Assembly: GCA_964651315.1 (NCBI GenBank) | Contig: CAZYXO010000044.1 | Coordinates: forward strand, 1-9,548 | Length of the DNA stretch: 9,548 nucleotides | DNA from: CAZYXO01 sp964651315 | Lineage (GTDB): Bacteria > Bacillota_I > Bacilli_A > RF39 > UBA660 | Direction of reading: 5' to 3' | Shown: one piece after another, positions 1-7,688 of the stretch | Position numbering within the stretch: position 1 is the stretch's first letter | Layout: every line of letters starts with the position of its first letter | Made by a program: the position numbers and the translations under genes | Notes under the pieces: model-generated | Databases searched by the model: none | Seen by the model: the letters and a program-made list of their open reading frames with translations, nothing else | What the model was told of the DNA's origin: nothing

Positions 1-415
1 TTTGAGAATCATATCTATAGCAATTTGTTAATTCTACTTTAGTTAAATTAAAATCACAAGTTGGATCAAAATTGCTATCATTTCCACCAGCTACTGCTAT
101 AAATAATACCAATAATAAAAAAATTAATAACGCAACTCCTAATACCGGCCACATCCAAGGATTTTTGGCAAAAAACATCGCAATTTTTTTTATTTTAGCA
201 GCCTTTTTGGCTTTTTTTTCTGCCTTTTCAATTGAATCGTTTTCCGGAACAATATTTTCTTTTGGTACTACTTCTTCAGTATCTACATCATTATTTATTA
301 TTTCATTTGTTTCTTCAATTTTACTCTCATCATCAATATTTTCGTAATCTGGATGAACATGATTACGATTAATATTGCTTGCTATCTTAGCTTTTCCTTT
401 AAACTTATTATTCAT
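1..415 (-). CDS. Bitopic membrane protein of the T4SS locus, N-terminal part only (runs off the window)
   Basis: The frame is open from an ATG at 415 to the window edge, giving 138 residues with no stop. Residues 1-20 are basic, about 22-60 are acidic and low in complexity, and 64-77 are lysine/alanine-rich. A single membrane helix follows at about 87-109 and then the start of an exported part with Cys at 120 and 132. The lysines before the helix predict a cytoplasmic N-terminus and an extracellular C-terminus. An ATG also exists at 421, but the GAGGT at 422-426 touches it, while it sits 6 nt before the ATG at 415, so I chose 415. The gene starts 13 nt after the lipoprotein stop and is probably co-transcribed with it. 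In Gram-positive T4SS loci this topology fits a wall hydrolase (PrgK/CwlT type) or a VirB8/TcpC-like protein. The domain that would decide lies outside the window, so function is not assigned. Confidence 0.8.
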   Translation of the reverse strand, partial: MNNKFKGKAKIASNINRNHVHPDYENIDDESKIEETNEIINNDVDTEEVVPKENIVPENDSIEKAEKKAKKAAKIKKIAMFFAKNPWMWPVLGVALLIFLLLVLFIAVAGGNDSNFDPTCDFNLTKVELTNCYRYDSQ

Positions 416-421
416 GCTCAT

Positions 422-426
422 ACCTC
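422..426 (-). promoter_or_regulatory. Ribosome binding site that decides the start at 415
   Basis: GAGGT on the minus strand lies directly against the ATG at 421 but 6 nt before the ATG at 415. The spacing favours initiation at 415. The site lies between the stop of the preceding lipoprotein gene (429-431) and the new start, which suggests coupled translation. Confidence 0.6.
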
Positions 427-428
427 AT

Positions 429-1160
429 TTAATCATCTTTTTTGTTAATATTAATTATAAATAATGCCACTATACCTATTACTGCTAAAGCACCAATCAA
501 AATTATATAATATCCATAATTATCTTGTTTCTTTTCAATGTTTGTTTTATTATCTTCATCATCTGTTACATTAAACTTATATTCTACTTCCCTATATTCA
601 ATATTAAATGTTCTAGTCTTAAAATCATTATACAAATTCCAATTAAGAACATTATTTTTAAGTGACTTAGCATTGCTATTAATTATTTCATAAGGAAACT
701 CAATATTCATTTCTAACAATGCAGGTTTAGCAAAAGTATTAGATTTCCATAAATATAAATCATTTATATTATTCCTGATTACCAAATTAAATATCTTAGT
801 ATTTTCTTTTAATTCTTCATTATAATAGTTATCTAAGATAATTTCACATTTAAATCTTTTACATATAAAAGAATTATTAAATTGTTCTATACTATTATAA
901 GTATTACTATAATTTATTGTTAAATCATCTTGATTAATCTTTTTAGAATAATCATTTATTTGATAATTAAAAAATTCATTTATTTCTTCATTATATTTTT
1001 TTATATACATATCTGTAACAGCAATATTATTAATACTAGTTTTTGTGTTTATTATAAATTCTTCTTTAATACTAAAATTCTTATTAATTGTTAAATTATA
1101 ATTACTAGTACATCCTGTAATAAACATTAATATTAGTAATAAAAATAATTTCTTATACAT
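429..1160 (-). CDS. Lipoprotein with an additional C-terminal transmembrane helix
   Basis: This is a 243-residue protein. Residues 1-16 are a lipoprotein signal with a lipobox ending ITG-C, so Cys17 would be lipidated after signal peptidase II cleavage. Residues about 18-205 are exported and hydrophilic and look beta-rich (YNLTINKNFSIKEEF at the start; a 'VLNWNLYNDFKTRTFNIEY'-type stretch near 180). A linker and a second helix follow at 217-236, ending in NKKDD. The protein is therefore anchored at both ends. The overall plan recalls LppM/DUF3153-like lipoproteins, which carry the same early beta strand and a late W-containing strand, but this is a resemblance by eye only. The start has GGGAG at 1170-1174, 9 nt upstream. 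It lies after the VirB4 terminator and 13 nt before the next gene. A structural or assembly role in the envelope part of the secretion system is inferred from position alone. Confidence 0.85.
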   Translation of the reverse strand: MYKKLFLLLILMFITGCTSNYNLTINKNFSIKEEFIINTKTSINNIAVTDMYIKKYNEEINEFFNYQINDYSKKINQDDLTINYSNTYNSIEQFNNSFICKRFKCEIILDNYYNEELKENTKIFNLVIRNNINDLYLWKSNTFAKPALLEMNIEFPYEIINSNAKSLKNNVLNWNLYNDFKTRTFNIEYREVEYKFNVTDDEDNKTNIEKKQDNYGYYIILIGALAVIGIVALFIININKKDD

Positions 1161-1196
1161 AGGTATTCACTCCCACAATAAGTTTACCATAAATTC

Positions 1197-1228
1197 AAAA
1201 AAAAATCTCATATTTTCATGAGATTTTT
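1197..1228 (-). terminator. Rho-independent terminator after the VirB4 gene
   Basis: A perfect 11-bp inverted repeat (arms 1201-1211 and 1218-1228, 6-nt loop) is followed on the minus strand by a run of nine T (1205-1197, the first five inside the stem). The VirB4 stop codon (1227-1229) lies in the base of the stem. The stem has only two G-C pairs, so termination may be partial and leave read-through into the lipoprotein gene, for which I see no convincing promoter. Confidence 0.7.
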
Positions 1229-3011
1229 ATAGTCCTCCACCAGATCCAAATGAATCTAATTCTTCTTGCGTAACAACTACATTTATTTGCATTCTTCTAC
1301 TTCCACAAACAAATAATCCTTCTCCTTGATTAAAGTATTTAATACGTTCTTTTTCACTTTCGTTTAAATCTACTAATCTTGATAAATCTTCAACTGCTTG
1401 TTTCTTTAAATTCATTGCTAAATAATATGATGCATTATCAAATATTGCTTTACCATGAACAAATATATTCGCAGCAGCAAAGTCTGTTGGTTGTTGCGTA
1501 ATAATTATAGTTCCCGTATTATACTTACGACTTCTTCTTTGTACTTGTGCTAAGAATTCTGCTCCAAGTTCATTACGACTTGATAATAAGACATGGGCTT
1601 CATCAACCATTAATACAGTATTAACTGTTTTATCTAAACATAATCCCCATGCATACTTTAAGATATTAAAGAATAAAGCATTTTTAATATTTTCATCACT
1701 ATTCATTAATTCTTTTATATTAAATACGATAAAATCTGTTTGAATATTTAAAGTAGTATGACCAGTAAAATAATATCTTAATTCTTTTACGAGTGGTCTT
1801 ATTTTAAGTTCAAGTCTTTCCATAACATCTCGTTCATGAGTTTTATCTGTCATAGAAAGTAAACGACCTTTTATTGTTGCATATACATCATCAAATGTCG
1901 GATAATCATTACTTGTAAATTTAGTAAAATCACATTCATAATCTATTTTATATCGTTTATATGTATCTTGTACAACTTCACTAAACATTGTTAATACGTC
2001 TTCTTCAATACTTGGAGAATAATATTTCATAAATGCTTTTAATTGTTGTAAAGTTCTTGTTAGTACTGTATATCCAAGGCCTGATGCTATTTCTTCTTCA
2101 TCAGCATCAACTACTACTTCTAGTGGATTAATCATTCCAAATTGTCCACCTTTACCTAAGTCTAAGAAGTCTCCTCCCATGGCTTTTGTCATTTCGGATA
2201 ATTCACCTTCTGGATCGATACATACAATTTTATATCCATTTCTTATATGATTACGAAGCATTAATTTACCAGCAGTACTTTTACCACTACCACTTGCTCC
2301 AAGTAAAATCATATTAGCATTTACTCTATTATGTTCTTTTTTAATTTGATATAAGAACGGATTAAATAATACTACACCACCAGAGAAATCTACTCCAAAT
2401 AACATTGCATTTCCCGGATCTTTTACACTATCAAAGACAAATGGATACATTGCTGCAATCGTAATAGATGGAATTGGCGTTCCAATACGTGTTTCAATAT
2501 CTTGTTTAGGAAATATTGGTAACATTGATTTAATAACTTTTTCTTGTTCAAACATGAGTGATACACCACGAAGTCCCATACCATCAAGTAAACTACGAAC
2601 TTGCATTTTTTTCATTTCTAATTCTTCTTTAGAATCAGCCATTACAAGTAAATGCATTTGAAAGTCAAATATTCTTGCACCAGTTGCTGCTAACATTGAA
2701 ACAAATTGTTCTATTGATTCATAATCCTGACGAATTCTTTCTTGAATAGTACGATCTTTTTCATTTTGGAATCTAATTTTTAAATCTGCTATTTCTTTAT
2801 TTAACATTTTTTGTAAAGAACTAAATTGAATTGGAATATGTTTTACTGATAATTTAACACCAGAAATACTTGTTATTTCCGATAAAAATCCGGTATAAAC
2901 ACTTTTTGGAAAACTAACTATTGTATAAATTGTACAGTATTTGCCACTTATTACAAATTCAGTTGGTTTAAAATCTATCCCTTTAGGAGCTAATTCTGCT
3001 TTTAAATTCAT
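1227..3011 (-). CDS. virB4: VirB4-type T4SS ATPase (ATPase portion; N-terminal domain is a separate gene)
   Basis: This 594-residue protein is the energising ATPase of a type IV secretion system, acting at the cytoplasmic face of the membrane. Residues 1-225 match the middle region of VirB4/TraC proteins. The RecA-like domain has Walker A GASGSGKST (238-246), the CIDPEGE strand (264-270), INPL (294-297), Walker B TVLMVDEAHVLL (465-476, Asp470/Glu471), the QRRSRKYNTG arginine motif (491-500) and IIITQQP (502-508). All expected catalytic elements are intact. Its ATG overlaps the TGA of the preceding gene (ATGA, 4 nt) and a GGTGA lies 7 nt before the start, so translation is probably coupled. 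Most VirB4 proteins are about 800 residues; this one lacks the first 200 residues, which are supplied by the overlapping gene at 3008-3592. The C-terminus ends in a short Gly-rich tail. Confidence 0.95.
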   Translation of the reverse strand: MNLKAELAPKGIDFKPTEFVISGKYCTIYTIVSFPKSVYTGFLSEITSISGVKLSVKHIPIQFSSLQKMLNKEIADLKIRFQNEKDRTIQERIRQDYESIEQFVSMLAATGARIFDFQMHLLVMADSKEELEMKKMQVRSLLDGMGLRGVSLMFEQEKVIKSMLPIFPKQDIETRIGTPIPSITIAAMYPFVFDSVKDPGNAMLFGVDFSGGVVLFNPFLYQIKKEHNRVNANMILLGASGSGKSTAGKLMLRNHIRNGYKIVCIDPEGELSEMTKAMGGDFLDLGKGGQFGMINPLEVVVDADEEEIASGLGYTVLTRTLQQLKAFMKYYSPSIEEDVLTMFSEVVQDTYKRYKIDYECDFTKFTSNDYPTFDDVYATIKGRLLSMTDKTHERDVMERLELKIRPLVKELRYYFTGHTTLNIQTDFIVFNIKELMNSDENIKNALFFNILKYAWGLCLDKTVNTVLMVDEAHVLLSSRNELGAEFLAQVQRRSRKYNTGTIIITQQPTDFAAANIFVHGKAIFDNASYYLAMNLKKQAVEDLSRLVDLNESEKERIKYFNQGEGLFVCGSRRMQINVVVTQEELDSFGSGGGL

Positions 3012-3592
3012 TCTGGCATCACCGTCCTTAAACTATAACTACTTCCACCATTTAAGAAATTATCTAAAATCATTCTTAAATCACTATTACTAGTTTGAGT
3101 AGCATTTAAATTACAATTGGCAAGTCCACTTATCAAATTATGTAATCTTTTTTGAATAATTTCTTGTTTTTTTTCTTTAAATAAGATGAAATATTCAGTA
3201 TCAACTACATTATATTCAGCACTCATAAAAGCATTTGCTTTATTAATATCTTGAAGTATTAATTTTCTTTGCACTGAATCGGTTGTTCTTCCATATAATA
3301 TTTGTAATTGTGATAAATAAACATTTATATCAACAGGACGATCTGCAATTATTAACCAAAATTCATAATCAATCATATTATAGAAATTTTTTAAATTACT
3401 TATAACACTATTTTGTGTACCTCCATCCATAATAAAGATATTTTTTGGTGAAACTTTTACACCTGTTACAAAATATCCATTATCAAGACCTATCATTCCA
3501 TTTAATATAGACTTAATAGGTACCCATTCATTTGAATATTTTGAACTTGTAGTTACTGTTTGAGTTTGTGGTTTAGGTTTCATCTGTAACAC
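3008..3592 (-). CDS. TraC/VirB4 N-terminal-domain protein, encoded separately
   Basis: This is a 194-residue soluble protein with no signal or membrane helix. Residues 21-120 follow the N-terminal domain pattern of Gram-positive VirB4/TraC proteins: a 'WVPIKSILNGMIGLDNGYFVTGVKV' type opening (23-47), then a strand-helix stretch (about 50-100) with 'FYNMIDYEFWLIIADRPVDINVYL'. The product would sit on the VirB4 ATPase and help dock it to the membrane components, as the fused domain does elsewhere. The first codon is GTG at 3592, with AAAGGA (3597-3602) only 4 nt upstream; an ATG at 3583 is the alternative but would be 13 nt away. The gene overlaps the PrgI-like gene by 20 nt and the ATPase gene by 4 nt. 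The combined length with the ATPase (194 + 594) equals a normal single VirB4, so this is a split gene rather than an unrelated protein. Confidence 0.85.
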   Translation of the reverse strand: MLQMKPKPQTQTVTTSSKYSNEWVPIKSILNGMIGLDNGYFVTGVKVSPKNIFIMDGGTQNSVISNLKNFYNMIDYEFWLIIADRPVDINVYLSQLQILYGRTTDSVQRKLILQDINKANAFMSAEYNVVDTEYFILFKEKKQEIIQKRLHNLISGLANCNLNATQTSNSDLRMILDNFLNGGSSYSLRTVMPE

Positions 3593-3878
3593 ACCATCCT
3601 TTCCAATAATATTTTCTTCTTTCGGTATAAAACGTTATTATATTTGTTAGTAACTGCATTATATTATGATAATGTGGTACTGGCAAGACGAGAAATCCTG
3701 CAATTAATGCTGGTGATAATTCTGCAATCATTATCCAAATATTCGTTGATTTAATTATTAACAGTAATATTACGGTAATAACTATACCTGTTATAAATAT
3801 TATTAAGTCTATTGGCGTAAATAGTCCTAAAATCATTTGTGATTTTTTACTATTAGCCGGTATTAAATAATTCCCCAC
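3573..3878 (-). CDS. PrgI/VirB3-like inner-membrane T4SS protein
   Basis: This 101-residue protein has two membrane helices (about 20-43 and 45-66) and a basic amphipathic C-terminal part with PHYHN (68-72) and ERRKYYWKGW (86-95). This is the plan of PrgI/VirB3-family proteins, which bind VirB4 and anchor it to the inner-membrane complex. The opening MGNYLIPANSKKSQMILGLF also fits the family, where a short 'Y-x-IP' strand precedes the first helix. The start codon is GTG, with a strong AAAGGAGG (3887-3894) 8 nt upstream, which itself overlaps the VirB6-like stop. The reading frame runs 20 nt into the next gene. Its order directly before VirB4 matches the usual prgI-virB4 pairing in Firmicutes conjugation loci. 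Confidence 0.88.
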   Translation of the reverse strand: MGNYLIPANSKKSQMILGLFTPIDLIIFITGIVITVILLLIIKSTNIWIMIAELSPALIAGFLVLPVPHYHNIMQLLTNIITFYTERRKYYWKGWCVTDET

Positions 3879-3886
3879 AATTTATT

Positions 3887-3894
3887 CCTCCTTT
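3887..3894 (-). promoter_or_regulatory. Strong Shine-Dalgarno site supporting a GTG start
   Basis: AAAGGAGG lies 8 nt before the GTG at 3878 and reaches the stop codon of the VirB6-like gene (3895-3897). There is no ATG near the start, so this site fixes GTG as the initiation codon of the PrgI-like gene. A similar AAAGGAAG at 5841-5848 sits 8 nt before the GTG of the VirB6-like gene. Confidence 0.75.
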
Positions 3895-5832
3895 TTAATT
3901 TTTATTTTCTGACTTTTTCACATTTCTTAAATCTGTTTTTAATGATACAATTTCATTTTTTAAAGATTTATTTAAATTAATTATTGATTCGGCATCAGTT
4001 ACAACCTTTCCTTTTAAAGACGATATATTTTGGTTTTGAGAAATAGCATTGTTTATATCCACTAAATTTGCTACCATGGCTGGATCATCTATTTTCCCAG
4101 ACGCAATACCATTAATTCTTTCAGTAGCGTAATGATCAATTAAAATTTCTTTGTTTTTTCGATGCATATCTAAAGCGGCTCTATATTTTTCTGCATCTGA
4201 AGATGATAACGTTGATATATCCACATTTTCTAATTGTTGAATTTGTCCATTTATATCTGCTAAAGTTTGTCCGCTTGAATCTCTATAATTTCCAGCATGG
4301 TTTTCAACATATGATTTAGCCGTATCAATTTGGGTATTTGCTAAATTTTGAACTTTAGAGATAGAATCCAACTCTGCTAAACGAACTTGTTCTCTTGTAC
4401 GCATCCCTGTTGCACCACGAACTGCATCACCAACATGGCCAGCCATAGAACCCATGAGCGTTCCCCCATGTTGTGCACGATATTCTTCTCTAGCGTTTCT
4501 TCTTTCTTCAGTCGTTCTTAACGATTCAGAAGCACCAGTTTTAACATCACCAATACTTTTAGCAACAAATGCTCTTCTTGAACCTCTGAAAGTTGTGGAA
4601 GTGGCTCCTCCGATAGCACTTCCGGCAGTTTGATACCATTTCTTTCCAGTTTGTACACCATGGACTGCATTTTTAACTCCAGCAACAGCTCCAGATCCTG
4701 CACTGGCTCCTAATCCTAATGCAGTAAAAACTCCACCTGCTGCCAACTTTTCTCTTATCGAGCCTCCACCAGTGTCTTTAAAACCAAATAAATCACTAAT
4801 TAGTTTTGGTGCTTGACGCATAAAAGTTAAAATTCCTATTATTATAAAACCTGTAATTAACATTGTTTCGAGCAATGTTAAATTATAACCTCCAAACATA
4901 TTTGATTTTTGCCATAACGGAGCATTTTCTACTACTACAGTTATCATAAATATTGCAAAAAATATTGTTATAAGTCGAATAAACACTTGAACAAAAGTAC
5001 TTATAGTTTGACTAGTCCAACTCTTAAAAAGATTTTCTTGTCCTGGTATTACTATTGATAAAATAGGAATAGGTGCCATTAATTGATAAAAACTCAATTT
5101 AACTAAACGAATAGCCAAATCTAAACAATAAGAAACTAATAAATATAAAACGTATATTCCAACAATTGAAGAAATTATATACCGATATGTTACTTCTCCT
5201 TTAGTAACAGAAGTGTTAAACTTAGCAAGAACATAAAAATCTCCCGTTTCTTCAATATATTCCATCGCTTGATTGTAATCATATTGATTAGGTCCATAAA
5301 CAACAGGAGTAACATTTGCTATAAAACCACCCTCTGAAGTATCATTTTCTTGAATTCTTGGATAAAAGAAAACTTTAAAAACATTTATTCCAATAACATT
5401 TCCACCATTATTTAAATGACTTCCAGTAAAACTTTCCCCATCTCTTATTTCGTTATTACCGCCTAAAATTATTTTTCCTAAAATATTATTATCAATAACT
5501 GCATTTTGTACTGTATAAGCAAAATTAAATATTTCCGGCATTATAGTTACTAAAACTAATGCTTTAAGAATATTTGTTACAACTTTCGAAGAAGATTGTT
5601 TACCAGAATCAGGATTTACTATTTGTTTTAATATTGCATAAGACACAACAAACAACATTATTACACCAATAATAACGTAAATTCTATTAGCAAATGCTTC
5701 TATTGTATCATCTTGAAATAATCTTATTCTTGATAAAAGCATAAAAATACGATAAGCATAGCCAATTAACCAATAAATCGCTGCGTCTAATGTTAATAAA
5801 AACCAATGAAAACCATCTTGAAGTAAACTCAC
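3895..5832 (-). CDS. VirB6/TrbL-like polytopic T4SS channel protein with long cytoplasmic tail
   Basis: This is a 645-residue protein. About seven hydrophobic helices are visible: 9-33, 50-70, 88-105, 216-240, 245-263, 278-301 and 320-338. An extracellular loop of about 110 residues (106-215) separates the third and fourth. The stretch SFYQLMAPIPILSIVIPG (247-264) and the RQAPKLISDLFGFK exit (339-352) are typical of Gram-positive VirB6/TrbL proteins, which form the inner-membrane channel. Residues 355-415 are Gly/Ala/Ser-rich, and 430-645 are hydrophilic and predicted largely helical, probably coiled coil (heptad-like near 525-535 and 600-640), ending in a lysine-rich segment. It starts with GTG, with AAAGGAAG 8 nt upstream, 24 nt after the preceding stop; it is 16 nt from the PrgI-like gene. 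The family assignment rests on topology and neighbours more than on strong motifs. Confidence 0.85.
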   Translation of the reverse strand: MSLLQDGFHWFLLTLDAAIYWLIGYAYRIFMLLSRIRLFQDDTIEAFANRIYVIIGVIMLFVVSYAILKQIVNPDSGKQSSSKVVTNILKALVLVTIMPEIFNFAYTVQNAVIDNNILGKIILGGNNEIRDGESFTGSHLNNGGNVIGINVFKVFFYPRIQENDTSEGGFIANVTPVVYGPNQYDYNQAMEYIEETGDFYVLAKFNTSVTKGEVTYRYIISSIVGIYVLYLLVSYCLDLAIRLVKLSFYQLMAPIPILSIVIPGQENLFKSWTSQTISTFVQVFIRLITIFFAIFMITVVVENAPLWQKSNMFGGYNLTLLETMLITGFIIIGILTFMRQAPKLISDLFGFKDTGGGSIREKLAAGGVFTALGLGASAGSGAVAGVKNAVHGVQTGKKWYQTAGSAIGGATSTTFRGSRRAFVAKSIGDVKTGASESLRTTEERRNAREEYRAQHGGTLMGSMAGHVGDAVRGATGMRTREQVRLAELDSISKVQNLANTQIDTAKSYVENHAGNYRDSSGQTLADINGQIQQLENVDISTLSSSDAEKYRAALDMHRKNKEILIDHYATERINGIASGKIDDPAMVANLVDINNAISQNQNISSLKGKVVTDAESIINLNKSLKNEIVSLKTDLRNVKKSENKN

Positions 5833-5856
5833 TTATATTACTTCCTTTCTATATGT

Positions 5857-6372
5857 TTAATGTATTCCACAAAGTGGACTATCTCCCCCTATATTAAATA
5901 ATTTTAATAATAAGTTTAAGATAGTAGGTAAAAAGAATATTGCAATTCCTAATATTAATCTTAAACCAGTATTTGTCATCGCTTTTTTCAATGCAACATC
6001 ATCTTTACTTGTTATTGCTTTAAAAAATTCCATTATTGACAACACAACAACTAAAATTATTGCTCCAAATTTTATTATATTAACTCCATGTTGAACTATA
6101 GTATAAAATGAATTTGGTTTTCCATTCGAATCAGAAAACAAACTTTCACACGTCGTATTTCCTAAATGCCCTGGTTCAAATAAATCACTTTTATCTTTTG
6201 GTGAACATAATGAAGAATCACTTTCAATATATTCAGCATCATCAACTTTTTCTGCTAAAATACATTTCATGTCATCTCCAGTACCTTTACACCAACATTT
6301 TTCTTCTGCTTTTACAATATTGACACTCACAAAAAACATTATTATGATTATATATATATATTTTACTTTCAT
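5857..6372 (-). CDS. Secreted Cys-rich protein with VirB2/TrbC-like two-helix domain
   Basis: This is a 171-residue protein. Residues 1-22 form a Sec signal (basic start, Ile-rich core, VKA before EE). Residues 23-90 are exported and hold five cysteines (26, 28, 37, 56, 75), with a sixth at 168, so disulfides are likely. Two membrane helices (about 94-120 and 136-160) form a pilin-like hairpin with IFFLPTIL (145-152), the same signature found in the two upstream genes. The frame can be extended to a GTG at 6384, but that codon has no Shine-Dalgarno site. The ATG at 6372 has GGTGA 5 nt upstream, so I prefer it. It heads the block containing the VirB6-, VirB3- and VirB4-like genes and has a good promoter just upstream. 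A minor pilin or a channel-associated subunit is the likely role. Confidence 0.8.
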   Translation of the reverse strand: MKVKYIYIIIIMFFVSVNIVKAEEKCWCKGTGDDMKCILAEKVDDAEYIESDSSLCSPKDKSDLFEPGHLGNTTCESLFSDSNGKPNSFYTIVQHGVNIIKFGAIILVVVLSIMEFFKAITSKDDVALKKAMTNTGLRLILGIAIFFLPTILNLLLKLFNIGGDSPLCGIH

Positions 6373-6405
6373 AAAATTCACCACAATTTCTAATATCTAA
6401 TCAAA

Positions 6406-6414
6406 ATTATACCA
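6406..6414 (-). promoter_or_regulatory. Extended -10 promoter before the VirB6/VirB3/VirB4 block
   Basis: The minus strand shows TGG followed by a perfect TATAAT (TATAAT at 6411-6406, TG at 6414-6413). The -35 region (TAGTTA, 17-nt spacer) is weak, as is usual for extended -10 promoters. Transcription would start near 6399, about 27 nt before the ATG at 6372. Confidence 0.55.
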
Positions 6415-6440
6415 TTAATTTTATAAATTAACTAGTATAT

Positions 6441-7616
6441 TTAATCACAACCTTCACATATTGTTTCAATTTGTTCTTTGCCTTCTGTATAACATGATGA
6501 TGGATTAAATAAACAATCTGCACAACTATTAAATTTAGATATAGTATTATCCCATAAGTCAATAGTATTAAATATTACCTTAATAATTGTTGGAATAAAA
6601 AATATGACAACACCTAAAACAATTCTTAAACTGACATTTTTTATTCCTTTACTAATATCTTCATTACTCATTACCATTTTTGCTAAATCAATTGTTCCAA
6701 AAATAATAATAACAATCGGTATTAAAATTTTTAATATATTTAAAATTACTCCTATTGCTTTAAATACTTTTAGGGCATTTCCCGATTCACATAAATCAAA
6801 ACTTACATTACTATATTGAAAGCAAGTACAATCAGGTATTAAATGTTCACTATATGTAACTGGTGTTTGAATTGTAACTAATGTAGAATCTAAGTCTTGA
6901 GCATCTTTTTCTGTATATAAATCAAACCACGAAACTCCTTCACCGGATTGATTAGAGTTTAAAACATATCTTATAGATGGGCAAGAGTTTTGTGATTTTA
7001 ATGTTTGTATCAGGCTCAGTTGAGGAGCAAATACTATTACATTGTTATCTAATATATTAACAGTCCATCTTCCTTCTGGATTAAGCGGTCCAACATTAGT
7101 CTTCTTTTCTCCAGATTTTAAATCTTCAAAGGAAGCCATTATGACATCATTCGATGAAGCACCTATTATAATATCGTATTTACCATCTATTGTAACTTTG
7201 CAACTATGCATATCTTCATCTACTTCATTGGTTGAGGTGTTATAAACATCTTTTATTGTTTTTACTGATTCTTTTACTTCAAAAGTAGCATCAGTAAAAT
7301 TAGATTCATAAATTGCTACTATGTATTTAAGACTAAAAAAGTTCCTTACCACTTGATAATAAATCTTATTTGGACATTTATAAGTTTCATTACTGTAAAA
7401 ATATGATGTGGCGATATTCTGATATTCTATATTAATATTATTAGCAACTGCCCTTTTAGTTATTTCTTTTTCGCCTTTTTTTATAGACAATTCTACATAA
7501 GTATTATCATCTAAATAATACGTACACTTAGCATGACTAGTTTCAGCTTTTACACTTATTAAACTTATAGTAAATAAAAACAAAATTAATAATATATAAT
7601 TAAGTACTTTTTTCAT
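6441..7616 (-). CDS. Secreted protein: duplicated Cys ectodomain fused to a pilin-like two-helix domain
   Basis: This is a 391-residue protein. Residues 1-24 form a Sec signal (SVKA before ET). The exported part (25-280) seems to contain two copies of one module: about 31-90 (C31 'CTYYLDDNTYVELSI', later 'CPNKIYYQVV' at 81-90) and about 139-219 (C139 'CKVTIDGKYDIIIGA', later 'CPSIRYVL' at 212-219). CTC (263-265) and C276 then lead into helix 1 (284-308) and helix 2 (331-354), with IFFIPTII at 338-345. After the helices come CADC (365-368), C375, C387 and C390. The two-helix part is homologous by eye to the small pilin candidate upstream, including the flanking C...CxxC...C pattern. The frame extends to TTG at 7625, but the ATG at 7616 is preferred (AAGGA 10 nt upstream). 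A surface-exposed tip or capped pilin subunit is a reasonable inference; no known family is claimed for the ectodomain. Confidence 0.8.
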   Translation of the reverse strand: MKKVLNYILLILFLFTISLISVKAETSHAKCTYYLDDNTYVELSIKKGEKEITKRAVANNINIEYQNIATSYFYSNETYKCPNKIYYQVVRNFFSLKYIVAIYESNFTDATFEVKESVKTIKDVYNTSTNEVDEDMHSCKVTIDGKYDIIIGASSNDVIMASFEDLKSGEKKTNVGPLNPEGRWTVNILDNNVIVFAPQLSLIQTLKSQNSCPSIRYVLNSNQSGEGVSWFDLYTEKDAQDLDSTLVTIQTPVTYSEHLIPDCTCFQYSNVSFDLCESGNALKVFKAIGVILNILKILIPIVIIIFGTIDLAKMVMSNEDISKGIKNVSLRIVLGVVIFFIPTIIKVIFNTIDLWDNTISKFNSCADCLFNPSSCYTEGKEQIETICEGCD

Positions 7617-7643
7617 CTTCAACAATTCCTTTTTTATGAAATA

Positions 7644-7649
7644 ATTATA
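7644..7649 (-). promoter_or_regulatory. Candidate -10 element before the ectodomain gene
   Basis: A perfect TATAAT lies on the minus strand at 7649-7644, placing transcription start near 7637, about 20 nt before the ATG at 7616. No good -35 is present (TAGATT at 17 nt), and there is no TG extension, so support is moderate in such AT-rich DNA. Confidence 0.4.
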
Positions 7650-7688
7650 CTATGTAATTTAAAATAAATCTATATAAATTATTGTATT

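Noticed and set aside
72..347. A 91-codon plus-strand open frame
   Set aside because: It lies antisense to the bitopic protein, has no ribosome site, and its Ser/Phe/Ile-rich composition is what the complement of Lys/Glu-rich coding DNA gives.
1181..1186. TGG-TAAACT as a promoter for the lipoprotein gene
   Set aside because: Only four of six -10 positions match, no -35 is present, and the predicted start would fall on the Shine-Dalgarno site at 1170-1174.
3008..3011. TGA read as tryptophan (Mollicutes code 4), because the TGA here is followed shortly by a TAA in frame
   Set aside because: All long frames use TGG for Trp and contain no internal TGA, and the ATGA overlap is a normal coupled stop-start.
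4518..4703. A 61-codon minus-strand frame inside the VirB6-like gene
   Set aside because: It is an out-of-frame shadow within the Gly/Ala-rich tail region, Leu/Glu-rich and without a ribosome site.
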